Assembly: GCA_030015575.1 (NCBI GenBank)
Contig: JASDDO010000016.1
Coordinates: 112,425,241 to 112,489,240 of the forward strand
Reading direction: 5' to 3'
Length of the DNA: 64,000 nucleotides
Source: Agapanthus africanus
Taxonomy: Eukaryota; Streptophyta; Magnoliopsida; Asparagales; Amaryllidaceae
Made by a program: the position numbers and the translations under genes. Every line of letters begins with the position of its first letter. Within the stretch, counting starts at the first letter, position 1. This document shows, in pieces, positions 23,546 through 36,056 of the stretch. The notes below the pieces were generated by a model, which saw only the letters and a program-made list of their open reading frames with translations, was not told the origin of the DNA and did no database searches.

Positions 23546-24275
23546 GAGGCATGACATGTTTTTATATTTTAAGAAAATAGAAAAATGTGGTGTAAATTGT
23601 GGAGATATTATGGAATGGGCAAGGCATGGGTTTTATTATTTGTATATTAGTCTTGACTCACTATTCAAGAATGGTTGCAATTTAGAATTGCAATTTTATT
23701 CCATGCTTGAATAAGTGAGGAAAGAGAGAGCCATTTTGAGTTAACTCTCATCATTTTCATTCTTCATGCCTTAGCCATTTCTTGAGATCTAGCTCTCTCT
23801 TACTCTCTATAATTTTCTTTACCTCACATCCAAGTTCAAACCCTCACATGTGATGTGAATCATTGAACTTGAGAAAACCCTAGTGAGCAAATTAAACCCC
23901 TACTTCACCATCAAACATTAGATTAGCAAATTGATGTGGAGTGTTCCCTTCACTAATGGGATTAGTGAAGGGTTAGCTTGAGCTTGTGGACTTCGGGAGG
24001 ATCGTCTTTGGCGTGAAGATCACGAAAGAGGTTCTTTCATCTTGAAGAAGAGCCTAGTAGAGTCTCGTGGACCACAAACCGGAACTATTGAAGAGAAGGA
24101 CTCGAACTACAAAGGTTGTATGCTATTTTCTTCTCTTTAGTACATCACATCATAAAGGAAAACCTTAATAATCTAGTAAAGATCTTCTTAGTCTAGCTTA
24201 GCACCTAATAAAAATTTAAAATTCGGCATGCTTGATACCTCTAGAACCTCATGGTGGTGCTAAGGTCGACTTTCA
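22122..24275 (+). repeat. 3' LTR of element Z
   Basis: This LTR is about 2154 bp from TGTTAGAAATATG to GACTTTCA. It shares the copia LTR skeleton but is well diverged from A and B. The 3' boundary is inferred from the TG...CA ends and from the D leader sequence starting right after it. Its partner 5' LTR lies left of the window. Confidence 0.8.
23507..23545. repeat. AT dinucleotide microsatellite in Z LTR
   Basis: About 19 AT units lie inside an AT-rich part of the LTR. Shorter TA runs occur just upstream (23480-23495). Confidence 0.9.
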
Positions 24276-25671
24276 GCAACATGTTGTTTGTTTGTACGGG
24301 TGGCGCGGGAATCCTGATATTCCCATATTCCTAAGGAACCAACATTCCCCAGCTCAGTATAATAAGCGGGTTCGGTCAATAAATCAATGTTATTATCTTG
24401 ATTAAGGCGTGGCATTGGTTGCTGCCTAGAGAGAGAGAGAAGGAAATGTGTAAGAGTGTGCTCTTTGCAAGATTAGATTGGTTATTATCTTATCTAATCA
24501 GGATGGCTCCCACTGTTTTTATCAAATCTTCCTTAAAACCCTAAAATGTAAGATTGGCCGGGATTAATTATACCCTACAGGTTCGCCAATCGTTCGGCCA
24601 GGCAGGTATCGGTACTCCGAGGGAGGTTCCCCGTGCTATCGCACGGACCTAATTAAAATAAACCTCATTTCCCTATAGGCATAACCCCGTTGACACCTTT
24701 CTAGACACCTACCAGATTAGCTAATTATAAAGTTCAAAACTCTCCCAGGAGTAACTCTTACTCGCAGTGGGTATCGGGATCCAACTATCATATATAAGGT
24801 ATGCAATCTCATTGCAAATTTCAACACTTGAAATTCCCAATAATGTTTTTACCCCGAGCTTCCTATGACCTTGACGAAGGCCAACAAAACATAGGCCGCT
24901 AGTCAAGTTCAATCCATTCATTTCTTGATTGAATTAAACCCACCCGTACGACCCTTGACGAAGGCCAACAAAGTCACATGACTACCCTAATCCAATCGCG
25001 TCACATGCTGGAAGATAAGCACTGATCAGCTACCACACACTACGCCTTGACGAAGGTCAACAAACATAGCACGAATACTAAATATTACTTATCTGAAATG
25101 ACGGATGGTTTACGCAGATTTTTAAGAAAACCATAAGCGTAACGAACTTGATATTGTTGTAGAATCTAGTGATTTTGAAAAGGGGTATTTTTGAGACTTT
25201 CGCTAGTTTCACTAAAGAGGTCAATCCCGGTGAAGCGATCCCGGCTCTTTCCTCATCGAATGAGGTGCTGGATAGTCATGAATACAACTATGCAAAGCAA
25301 GAAATAGAGAAGCAATCAAAAACTAAACCAAGTGAGTTGTAGAATTTGCTAGTTTCGCTAAAGAATCACTCCCAGTGAAGGGATCTCGGCTCTTTCCTCA
25401 TCGAATGAGGTGCTTGATATTCATCAAGGAATACCACTATGCAAAGCAAAAAATAGAGCTACCCTTTTTGAAAATTTGATTCTATAATATCTTTTGGTTT
25501 ATTTCTTTTCATTAATCTCATTCATGAAGTCCCATCATTTAATCTTTCCTGAACATTACAGAAAATTGAAACGAAAATAGAACATACGCTTATGCCATCC
25601 GCATTCGCCACGGGGCCCGGTCATGCACCGTTAGGTTACTTAACTACCGGCAGAGCGGGGGCTGGACTAGC
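24276..25671 (-). mobile_element. Copia element D: reverse-strand leader fragment
   Basis: On the minus strand this matches the E leader (34820-36190) and, in blocks, those of A, B and C. It holds all conserved modules: conserved box (25603-25665), AT-rich hairpin (25508-25528), two GCCGAGATCC boxes (25219-25245, 25366-25390), three tetraloop hairpins and the GNRA-like hairpin (24631-24646). It is cut on the left by the Z 3' LTR and on the right by the F LTR, so its primer site, LTRs and pol are absent. Z and F therefore both inserted into D. Confidence 0.8.
24871..25060 (-). other. Three tetraloop hairpins in D leader
   Basis: Sense-strand units are TTGAC-CTTC-GTCAA (25047-25060) and twice TTGGC-CTTC-GTCAA (24955-24968, 24871-24884). 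The G/A variation in the left arm converts an A-U pair to G-U, so pairing is kept. Confidence 0.7.
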
Positions 25672-27579
25672 TGTAACATTTCAGAAATATAAAATATAAT
25701 TTTTGGAAATTTAATATTAAAATAATATATTTCACGAAAACTACCCGATTTGCGAAATTGGGATTTTCGTAAAATGGTATAAGTGTATACCAATATTTGG
25801 AAATTAATCGGAGAATAAAATGATTTATTTGTTTTAATGATATTTATCGGATTTTAGATAAAATCCGTGTTTTTACCTTTTTCATGATTTTTCACCATGT
25901 CATGTGCATGTGTGCATGTGTTTGTTGTGAGTTTTGTGAGATTAGAATTGTTCCGTGTCGATTTTGTGAAACTTTAAGGCCTACAGGGAATCTGGGATGA
26001 CCTGGGAAGTTTCTAAGAAAAGCAAACAACTCTAAAGACCTAATTAGACAAATAGGAAGCCACCCTGCAAGTACGAGCCCATTCCCTCACCACTTGGACG
26101 AGCTCGTCGGATTTGGGGTTAATGTGGCCGGCCAAGTGTAGGTGTTTGGGTATGGAATTGGTCTAGTAGCACATACACTCTATATACAACACCCTATATT
26201 TGTTTGTTTAGTTCCAGTTTACCTGAACCAAAATCTGGGAGCTATTGTGAGTGGTTTTTGGTTATATTTCCGTATTTTGGAATTCTTAGTTTTGGTATTC
26301 TATATTGTATTGGGTCGTTTGATGTTTGTACGTCAACCACAAAGGTTGTTTGGTTGTTTTTGCATATGTAGGCTATAGGTTCTAACCTATAGGCGATCCA
26401 TGTGCCGTATTGGATTTCGGAACTTGGTGTTAATGGTATCGCGATACGTGTTGATATTGTCGGTACCTTCGCGTGGATTTTGAGATGACGAAGCACATCG
26501 ACTACGGCTAAGCGAGGATGTTTAGCAGGTGAGTAGATGTATATCAACGGGAGAAGTCGGGTGGATGCCGTATAGCACCCCCGCAAACATTGATATGGAA
26601 TACCATTTGATTATTATATCCTGATAAATGATATGCGACGAACATGATTATATGATTTAATAACGACAATATGATAAATGTTGACACTAATGAACATAGT
26701 GACATATGAGAGTATGAAATGAGAGGTGAATCATGATAGGTACGAATTGAAAGAGAACGAGTATACGATGTGATATGATGACTTAGTGTGATATGTCGTT
26801 ATATGGATGCGAGTCGATATGAGCTAGTTGATACCTTTGTCGGTCCTCCGATATGAGATTGATACGGATATGACCTGGGATATAGGTAATAAACATACAT
26901 AATGTTGTGAATCTTGAGTGATATGCCGTATGATGGATTATACCGTATGTGATATTGTGAGGCTGGATGCTGATTGATAGATTCACTGACTCGGATATAT
27001 TGTACACACGTATACCTTATAGAGTTTCGCTTAAGATGTACCTTATGCTACTCTCATGATATTCTCATTGCATTACATATACCTGTGCTAGTACAACTAC
27101 ATTGTTATCGATGATGCGTATGTTACACCTACATAGATTGACCGGCTCACACACATTCATCATCGATAATTGCTATGTCACTACACAGTAGAATTGCTAT
27201 ATCATGCCATGATATATACTTGCTATGCTCACATCACTGTTCCACGTTGCATGATATACGGATATGCTTACATTCTGTTATATGTCGCATACCTACATGC
27301 TTACACATATATCTTGCTATAGCTACATGTTCACTTTATATGATGTTGCGTTGGATTTGGACAATTAGGAACCGCGTGATATATTCAATAATTTGATCCA
27401 TTTAAATAGCGGATTTTCCCTTGATATACTCATATTGTTGTTCTATGTTGCATACATCATATTACATGGATTTACGTATTGAGATATAGATTTCATGTGA
27501 TTTTCTGGATTTGAGAACCGCGGGGATATTTCAAGAAATGTGTATTGTTTTGAAAACCCGGTTTCTCTGAATATGTGAA

Positions 27580-27850
27580 TTGCGAGTGTCGGTGTTGGAC
27601 ACTCAGGTTCCGTGGATTGCGAGTGACGATATTGGACACTCAGGTTTCGTGAGATGTATGGATATGTGGATTGCGAGTGTCGGAGTTGGACACTCAGGTT
27701 CCGTGGATTGCGAGTGCCGATATTGGACACTCAGGTTCCGTGAGATGTATGGATATGTGGATTGTGAGTGTCGGAGTTGGACACTCAGGTTCCATAGATT
27801 GCGAGTGCCGATATTGGACACTCATGTTCCGTGAGATGTATGGATATGAG
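27580..27850 (+). repeat. 91-bp higher-order minisatellite with built-in inverted repeats (F LTR)
   Basis: Three copies of a 91-bp dimer are visible. Each dimer has a short unit (about 37 bp) and a long unit (about 54 bp), and every unit holds GAGTGTC or a one-base variant, a 7-nt spacer and GACACTC. Inverted repeats start near 27584, 27621, 27675, 27711, 27766 and 27802. Two dispersed relatives lie near 27925 and 28085. Confidence 0.85.
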
Positions 27851-27995
27851 GGCCAGTCCTGGTGACAGCGCCTGAGAGATGAGTATTTACGTGTTGATGC
27901 TGGATATGGGTTTTCTTGATGTTTCGAGTGTCGATGTTGGACATTCAGGTTCCATGATTTTGATGTATCGTTGATAGACACACGAGGTAGATATC

Positions 27996-27997
<2 letters not shown>

Positions 27998-28043
<46 letters not shown>

Positions 28044-28062
28044 TACATACATACATACACAG
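27998..28062. repeat. Compound microsatellite (AT)n(AC)n(ATAC)n
   Basis: About 17 AT units are followed by AC units and then ATAC units, inside the F LTR. Confidence 0.9.
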
Positions 28063-28977
28063 GCATATGTTTTCATGATTTTTCGGGTGTCGATGTTGGA
28101 CACTCAGGTTTCATGATTTTGATGTGTCGGGAGGGACACACGTTGATTTATATCCTCATATTTACCTGCATATGATTTAATGATATTTACATGCATGAGT
28201 TGTTGTGTTAGTGGTTGACACGTGGATGAGATCCACATGCATACAGGTATTTGATTATATGGTTGGATGATATCCACATGCTGATAGGCATTGATTATGT
28301 TGTTGGCACATATGCAGATACGGTCACCCTAGATATCATAGTATTCCTTTATGATATAGTTGACCTAGGAATCGTTGTTTATTTTGATTTCTACTTGATG
28401 ATGTTTTCTACTCACGAGTTGGCAACTCACCACCGTTGTGCTAGAGTTCTTGCAGGTTGACCGCATGGATCAGTAGCGTCATCTCTCACACACATCTGTT
28501 TTGGGTGATTTGCTTCGGTAGGTGGTGCATGTTGGATCGTGCCACTCTTGTATTATTATTCCTTTTGTTTCTAGTTAACTCCATCAAATCGGAAACTAGT
28601 ATTTGTATAAGTAGTAATACTTAGCAAGACTTGTAGTTGCGAGACTTGAGCGATGGGTTATATGTTCGCTTGGTGGGTTTGATGTCTTGCTTTACTTTAT
28701 TCCTTGTGTGGATCTTCACCGTTGGGCGTCGTATACTTATATTCTGTCTTGCGTGGTTGTGACCCCGCCGTTTTGGCAAAGAGCTAGCTCCTGCTTTGAG
28801 ATGCCTTTATATTGTTGTATATCTGTTTGGGATCAAAATATGCGACGGAGGTGCTGCCCGAAATTTAAAAAAAAGGGTTTAGATTTCTGAGTTTTGGCTT
28901 ACTTAATTTACGTTGCGCCTTTAGACGTTGCGTAATTTATGTGCCGGTCACGAATTAAATTCGGGTCGTGACAAAGT

Positions 28978-28988
28978 TGGTATCAGAG
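28978..28988 (+). other. Primer-binding site of element F
   Basis: TGGTATCAGAG lies after the spacer AAGT. Only 11 nt match the initiator Met-tRNA complement, because the next bases are TG instead of CC. Confidence 0.8.
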
Positions 28989-30030
28989 TGCTAGGTTTAA
29001 CCTTGGTTCGAGTTTAGGTTTGATTATGTGGAGTCTGGGGAGTAATCTATTTCGAAACCTAGGGTTGACCTTATAGAACATAGACTTGAACAGACGGGTA
29101 TTAGACCCGAACTTTCGTTACATAGGCTAACCCTGATTGATGGAGTAGGTGACTTTAGTAGAGTGACGTACCGTATGTATGTATCGCGGCATATTTATGA
29201 TACGTTACTCCACTTAAGTGACCTTAGGATGTACATATCTGGAGACTTGTGATTCTCTTCGTTTCCTTGATTATAAATCCATTTGAGATCCTTGATTCTA
29301 TTTTTTTTCCATGATCATACCACACCGATTCCGTTCCTCCTTATGATCATGTATTCATTCTGAATCTATTGATTCATTTCATCCCTTTGATCTATTTACG
29401 TCGATACTTGATTGAGGATCCTGTCACCATGGTTTGAGCGCAGATTGAGCTGCTGATGCGGTCAGGACGAGCTCGTCGTGGACGGGGACTGACCATCGTG
29501 TTTTCTGGTGACATGGGAACATATCGATGCAGTGTTGTGTTGTCACCTCTCGTTTGAGACGAGTGTGCTGTTTTGTACCGGATGATCGGGCCATTGTTAG
29601 AGGCTGCCTGTTATGAGAGGACTGTTGATGTACAGCATAGCTCAGAGATTGTGATGTCATCTACTGTGCAGACAGATGACCCAGCTGTTGTTGAGATTGA
29701 TATGATGTCGCTTCCAGAGCTTACGAGCTGAGATCGCTGGAGCTTTCAGACAGAGATGCGACAGGAGAAAACTAGTCTATCTTAAGTTGAGAGACGAAAG
29801 TGATTCGTCAGATTTGATGCGACGCAGCAGGCCCTGTTCAGTAGAAGATTTCCAGTATGGAGAATCTTACTCAGATCTAGAGTAGATCGATCCAGAGATG
29901 ACGTTGTTCGTTGGATGATCCGATAGGAGATCAGTATGTGGACCAGCTTCAGATAGAGGACCTCAACCAGATGCGTGGTGAGTTGAACGAGAACGGACGA
30001 GTATTGAGTATTCCTCCAATGGCTGGGTCT
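28989..30030 (+). mobile_element. Internal region of gypsy element F, non-coding fragment
   Basis: The first 270 bp match, inverted, the primer-site-proximal interior of G (60530-60680), for example 'gtagagtgacgtaccgta' near 29157. A second matching segment is near 29450-29500 ('gacgagctcgtc', compare 60410). No gag or pol domain is readable. The element stops abruptly near 30030, where the E LTR begins. Confidence 0.7.
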
Positions 30031-32139
30031 CTAGAAAACAAGGCGATGCAAGCAAGTAAACGAATTTATAGCTAAAGGGAAGGGGCTACAACCTTTGTAG
30101 ATCCGGTCCTCCACCTCCTAGGCTCCGTAATGACGTCCCTCCGCTGTCCAAATCGAATCCATGACTCTAGCGTCGGCTTCATCGGAGAAATCGGCGAGCT
30201 AGGTCGTCGACTTCGATGCCGAAGATGATCTACGTCGAGGCATCACAAGATCAAGCTCCCACTTCACCAAGTCAAGAAACTTGTGAAGATAACACCCTAT
30301 ACTACTTGGCAAGAGGTAGAGGATGAAGAAATAGGAGGTGGGTTCACTTTAGAATTGGATTTCTCACTCATTTTCACAAGTTGCCATTGATGGAGCAAGG
30401 TTTCTTCTTGTTGATGATGAGGAAGAAGAAGAAAAAGAATTATGATAAGTTATTATAAAATAGAAAATAAAATCAATACTTATCATATGGCAACCATGAT
30501 TAGGTGTAGAGAATAGACCATGGTTAGTGGGAATGGTTAGGGTTAAGCATGAGACAAATATGGTGGACTTGTTCAAAGCATCAAGAAGCTTCAACAAGCA
30601 AACCAATAAAGCCACCATATCAATTTCTTTTCCAAAATAAATAAATAAATAAGTAAGAAAATAAACCAAGTGAAACCCTAACCATTGACCAACCATGGTA
30701 TAAACCAAACATACACCCAAACTAGCATGTATCATCAAACATGATACAATCTTGTGCACAAAAATATATCATATACACAATGTGCACATGAAGTGAGAAA
30801 ATCCATTTAAAATGAACTAATATTAGTTAATGCAAAGTAATATATCAAATATATAATTATGCATTAAATCATTAAATCACTACTTGATTTAACGATCCGG
30901 TCATATCGCATATAACCGACTAATATCCAATGTATCGGCTTATCGAATCAATCCTTAATTCGATAACTAGGCTATATCGCATACAACCAATCGATACATT
31001 CATCACGAGAATAGAATACGGTATCACATACACACATTATTTTCGGTCCCGCACATATCTCATATGCGCTCCTATTTCGTTTCGCTTGAGCCAGGAAACC
31101 TCTGTGTAGGACTCTAAAGACTCGTCAATACGCCGGCAGCAGATGATGATCATATCAAACACCCACAAGCCGCAAGCGGTCTGCTAAACGTAACGGCCAC
31201 CCGGGTATTGAGCGATCAGAAGATCGACGAGCAAGCCCGCTCACACTCCTGTGAATCCAACCAGTAACACTTACCGTATAGTCCGGTCTGTTCGTCTGAT
31301 ATGTCGCATATCTCGCCTAGGGGTGGTAAACGTCAGACCCCAATAGCTCGATAAGTCATGCCGACGTAAGGTCCATAACATTCGTGAAACTACTGATAAC
31401 TCTTACCAGTATATCACTGCAACCCTGGCCAGGGATTTCCTGTTATGGCCAGTAGAGCATAGCGCAACATCCACCCCCAATACCGGGAGAGACGAATCCT
31501 CTCCTATCGCTCATTGCCTCCATGTGAATCGGGACTGTACCCAAAAACCACCTGTTTGCACGACTCAGTAGAGCCGTGGTAGAGTGGAAATCAAAGCACA
31601 GTGGGAGACACATAAGACTCTATGACGATCTCGGATCAACAGACTAAGCTGTACCAGTGTCACCAGAGAACTGCCATCTGACGTGAGGTATAATACCATC
31701 TGGGAGTTCTCGGCGAGTCCGCTCAGTGTACCCAGTCTCCACTGAGCACCGGCATACCATCTCTGATGTCAAACACCAATGGATATAGGATCATCCATCG
31801 CCCATCACATGGGTCGAGAAGATATACGCTAGTCTACTTTGGAATATCGATGCCCCGTCTCGATATTCCTACGACTAGGAACATTGAAGGATGTACTCAT
31901 GGACTATCCAGGCCCCACTAGTATGATCTGCATCATAGTCCTGGAAGTCGAGTACACTTACTAAGGGCTTTATCAACATGTAATCAGAGAGACAGAGAGT
32001 ATACATGTTAAGATAAAGATCAACCAGATAGCGTACTATCATGTCGAGCAAGAAAGTCCTACCTATATATGTCCCAGCATCCACTACAATATACATCCAT
32101 TGTACAGTAATGGCCTCTAGGGCATACATATAACTAACA
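30031..32139 (-). repeat. 3' LTR of element E, truncated
   Basis: It aligns with 38200-40292 along its whole length and ends (plus-strand right side) with ACTAACA beside the polypurine tract. The distal end is missing, so no target-site duplication can be checked here. Confidence 0.88.
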
Positions 32140-32150
32140 ATCTCCCACTT
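32140..32150 (-). other. Polypurine tract of element E
   Basis: ATCTCCCACTT on the plus strand is AAGTGGGAGAT in sense, identical to that of B and Z. Confidence 0.88.
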
Positions 32151-34560
32151 GCACTAGGGCCATCTGTAGCAGTGGTTGCAGTATCACATACTCAACCATC
32201 CCGTAAATTTCTCTCTTTGGGAAAAAGGCCTTCGTGAGTGGATCCGTTGTGTTGTCCTCTGAGTCTACTCTCCTAACCTCGATCACCCTGGAGATCAACT
32301 ACCTCCATGATCAGGTGATGCTTCCTCAGAATATGTCTGGGTCACTGATGGGATCTGGGTTCCTGGGCCAAAGCCACACTTCCATTGTCTTACAATAGTA
32401 GGAACCTAGTTCATCTTATGAACCAATATACACCCAAACTACCTCTTTGGTAGTATCTATAATAGCGATGTTACCAGCCTTTATCGTCTAGTTTGCCACG
32501 GTATCTAGCTTGGAACTCTTCCAACATACCGTCCCTCCACTCAGGGTAAAGACAATGCCCGCGACTGACATTCAGTCGTCCTTATCATCCTGGAACCTTT
32601 CCAGTGATTCTTTCTAGGATCAACTGATACCATCTCACTACAATTAGTGAGAATCCTAACATCCATTTAGATCTATCTCATAGACCCAAATCTCAGGATT
32701 TAGGAGGTATCACTTTGATCCTATATGGAGAATCTATGTGATAAGAGGAGATCGACCGATCGTAGCATAGGAAACTCCTTTCCTATCAAGAGTATATCAT
32801 CCACGTACTCTACGAGGATCATTACCATACTCCATACTACCCTTTTGTATATACAAGGTTCATCTACCATTTTGATGAAGTCAAACTCTTTGACTACCAA
32901 ATCAAAACAGATGTTCCAACTCCGCGATGCCTGCTTTATCTTGTAAAGCAACTTGCACATGTTTCCGCTGCTCCCACTGTTTACGAAGCCCTCTGGCTTT
33001 GTGCTTATAGACTTTCTATTCTAAATCAGTATTTAGAAAAGTAGTCATGGCACCCAACCACCAGATATCGTAGTCATGGTATGTAGCAATGGTAAGTAGG
33101 ATCTGGATGGACTTAAGCATAGTCCCTAGAAAAAGTTTTATCATTATCCACAACTGGTTGATGACTAAAACCTTTAACAAGTCTAGCTTTGAAAGTCTCA
33201 ACTTTTCCATCTACACCAAGTAATCTTCTCAAGATATACTTGCTCCTGATGGCGATTTAACCCTTCATATATAGCTACCAAAGTCCATACTTTGTTGGTG
33301 TACATGGATTCCATCTCAGATCGCTAAGCATCCAGCCATTCTTACAGAGTCCCTACTCTTGATGGCCTGCTCGAAACTAGTTGGGTCATCATCTCATGAT
33401 GCAGTCCTTACTCCCACTGTCATAGAGAAACCAAAGTATCCCTCAGGTGGGTGAGGAACCCTACTAGATCGGCGGAGAGGCTGAGGTTCGTCGGGGACTA
33501 TTGAATCCTTGGTTCTATCAAATCATCTGCTGTAGTTTGTATAGCTGGAACCATTCCAGTTCTACATAACTGACCTTACCTCGAGCTTGTCCAGATTTTG
33601 CTTTTAGACATAGGCCGGACAACCCCAAATCTTAACTAACTTAAGAAATGGGCTCTTCCCTTTCCATATCACATATGAAGTGGTAGGCACTGATTTGATT
33701 CGAACCCTATTCAATAGGTATGCAGCTTCTCAAGCGTATAACTCCCAAAAGGAAATAGGAAACTCAGTAGTACTCATCATAGAGCACACCATATCACATA
33801 GGGTGCTATTGCTCCACCCCGATATACCATCGTGCTATGGTGTATTCGGAGGAGTAATCCTGAGAGAGAATCTCATTCTCCTTTAGAATAGTCCAGGATT
33901 TCCGTGCTCAAGTATTCTCCTCCTCGATCTCATCAAAGGACATAATACTTATACCCATATTGCTTCTCTACTTCTAACTTATATTCTGTGAATATCTCAA
34001 AAGGCTCGGACTTGTGTTTCAACAGGAACATATGTCTGAATCTTGAGAGATTATCAGAGAATGTAATGAAGTACAAAGAACCAGTCTTGGCATGTGTAGA
34101 CAGGGGACCTTACATACATCAACATGTATCAATCCCAAGAGTTCACAAACTCTTTCTCTGTTTCCATTAAACAGAGCTGTGGTCATCTTATCTTTGTGAC
34201 ATGACTGGCAAGTTTCATAAGATGTAAATTCAAACTAATTTAAATATGCATCTAAATGTAACTTAACTAGTCGGGTCTCATTGATATGACCTAGTCTACA
34301 ATACCTCAAGAAGGATTCGTTCATTTCTGAACTCTTCCTCTTGTGTGTGTTCTGTATACTAAAGAATTGTTGTTTGATTTAGAACTTTAATGCTTTTAGA
34401 TATACGTGCCTGAATCGATCAACTTTTGATATAGGAAATGTTCAAAACATTATCCAACAATACAAAATTTTATCGTTTCTTTACTAATAAAGAGACAGAT
34501 ATGATTTAGTATATCAGGTTCGGTATCTAATAGCATTCGTTCAGAATCAATGTATTTGTA
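32151..34560 (-). pseudogene. Degenerate pol of copia element E
   Basis: From right to left on the minus strand, these traces can be read: the protease active-site region (near 34540), the integrase zinc region (CRLGH near 34290, CQSC near 34205), the SDRGGEY-like segment (near 33930), the end of the integrase core (near 33770), RT (LKSI...TFLN near 33030-33120; SRSW near 32910; intact YVDDILL near 32787-32807) and RNase H (near 32330-32600). Frames are broken by many indels and stops. Gag is reduced to about 400 bp without a readable zinc knuckle. Confidence 0.88.
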
Positions 34561-35394
34561 ATACAGGGTGACAGTGACCAACAGACTTGGCTGCAACACT
34601 TGCCCCGTTTTCTGCCTCATGAAACTTATCACCCGTTCTCAGTTCTCTACCTATCTGTAGCCCTATGTAACAGATTACATATCTGGGATCCTGATCCGGT
34701 ATCAAATACCCAGGACGTAGAGGATATAGAGAAACAGTTCTGTGTTACGAACACACCCGAAGATGATGCATCATATGCACTTTCCCCGTTTGGGCTGCAT
34801 GGGAAATCTGGTATTCCCCAATTTCCTGCTCTGTCTTATAACAATTATAAGTTGGAGCGGGACCAACGTTCCCCAGCTCAGTATAACAAGCGGGTTCGGT
34901 CAATATATCCGTTTTATTATCATGATTAAGGCGTGATATGGTCGCTACCTGGAGAGAGAGAGAGAAGAAAACACTCTGCGTGCGCTCTTGCAAGATTAGA
35001 TTGGTTATTTATTTTATCTAATCAGGATGGCTCCCACTGTTTTTATCAAATCTTCCTTCAAACCCTAAAAGGAAAGACTAGCCGGGATTAATTACACTCT
35101 ACAAGTTCGCCAATCTTTCAGCCAGGCCAGTGTCGGTACTTTGAGGGAGGTTCCCCGTGCTTTCGCACGGACCTAATTAATGTATACCTCGTTTTCCCAG
35201 AGACGTAACCCCGTTGACACCTTTCTAGACACCTACTTGATCGGCTAATTGTAAAGTGCAAAGCTCTCCCAGGAGTAACAATTACTCGCAATGGGTATCG
35301 GGATCCAACTATCACATAGAAGGTATGCAATCTCATTGCAAATTTCAACACTTGAAACTCCCGATAATTATTTTTACCCCTAGCACCTATGACC

Positions 35395-35581
35395 TTAACT
35401 ATGGTCAACAAATCATAAGTACTAGTCAAGTTCTACCCGTCATTTCGTGATTAATTAGACCCATCCACATGACCCTTAACTAAGGTCAACAAAGTCACAC
35501 GACTGTCCTAACTAATCGCATCATATGCGGTGTAGGAAGACATCACTTAGCTACCGTACACTGTGCCTTGACTATGGTCAA
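35395..35581 (-). other. Three tetraloop hairpins in E leader
   Basis: Sense-strand units are TTGAC-CATA-GTCAA (35568-35581), TTGAC-CTTA-GTTAA (35476-35489) and TTGAC-CATA-GTTAA (35395-35408). The C to T change in the right arm gives a G-U pair, so all five pairs remain possible in RNA. Confidence 0.7.
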
Positions 35582-36035
35582 CAAACACATCACGAATACT
35601 AAGTACTCTACTTCCTAAAATGACGGAGGTTCGCGAATGGTTTTTATGAAAACCTTTAACGCTTTGAACTTGATCTCGTTGCGGAATCAAATGGTTTTTA
35701 AATGGAATGTTTTTTAGGCTTTTCTAGTTTTGCTAAAGGGGTCACTCCCGGTGAAGGGATTGTCGGCCCTTTCCTCGTCGAATGAGGTGCGGGATATATC
35801 GTATATATCACTGTGCAAAGCAGAAACTATAGAAGCAATCAAAAGACAAACCGAGAGTTGTAGCATCTGCCAGTTATTGCTAAAGGAGTCACTCCCGGTG
35901 AAGGGATCTCGGTCCTTTCCTCATCGAATAAGGTGCAGGATGTTCTACAAGGAACACCACGATGCAAAGCAAGAACTGTAGCTACCTGTTTTATTTTGAA
36001 ATTCAATTCCACAACATCAATTAGGTTTATTTTCT

Positions 36036-36056
36036 TTCATTAATCTCATTAATGAA
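36036..36056 (-). other. AT-rich hairpin in E leader
   Basis: Arms TTCATTAAT and ATTAATGAA pair over 9 bp around a 3-base loop. The position corresponds to 5159-5178 in A, but the outer pairs are T-A instead of G-C and C-G. Confidence 0.7.

Larger units (their letters stand above)
25672..28973 (+). repeat. 5' LTR of Ty3/gypsy element F
   Basis: This LTR is 3302 bp from TGTAACATTTCAG to GGTCGTGACA, followed by AAGT and a primer site. It is related to the LTRs of G: the segment near 26545 ('gggagaagtcgggtggatgc...cacccccgca') and the 'cgagttggcaactcaccacc' segment near 28415 both occur inverted in G. It contains a 91-bp higher-order minisatellite and a compound microsatellite. There is no coding capacity. 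Confidence 0.82.

Noticed and set aside
27580..27850. Regularly spaced repeat in F as a CRISPR array
   Set aside because: Units are contiguous and the spacers are themselves repeated. The context is a plant LTR.
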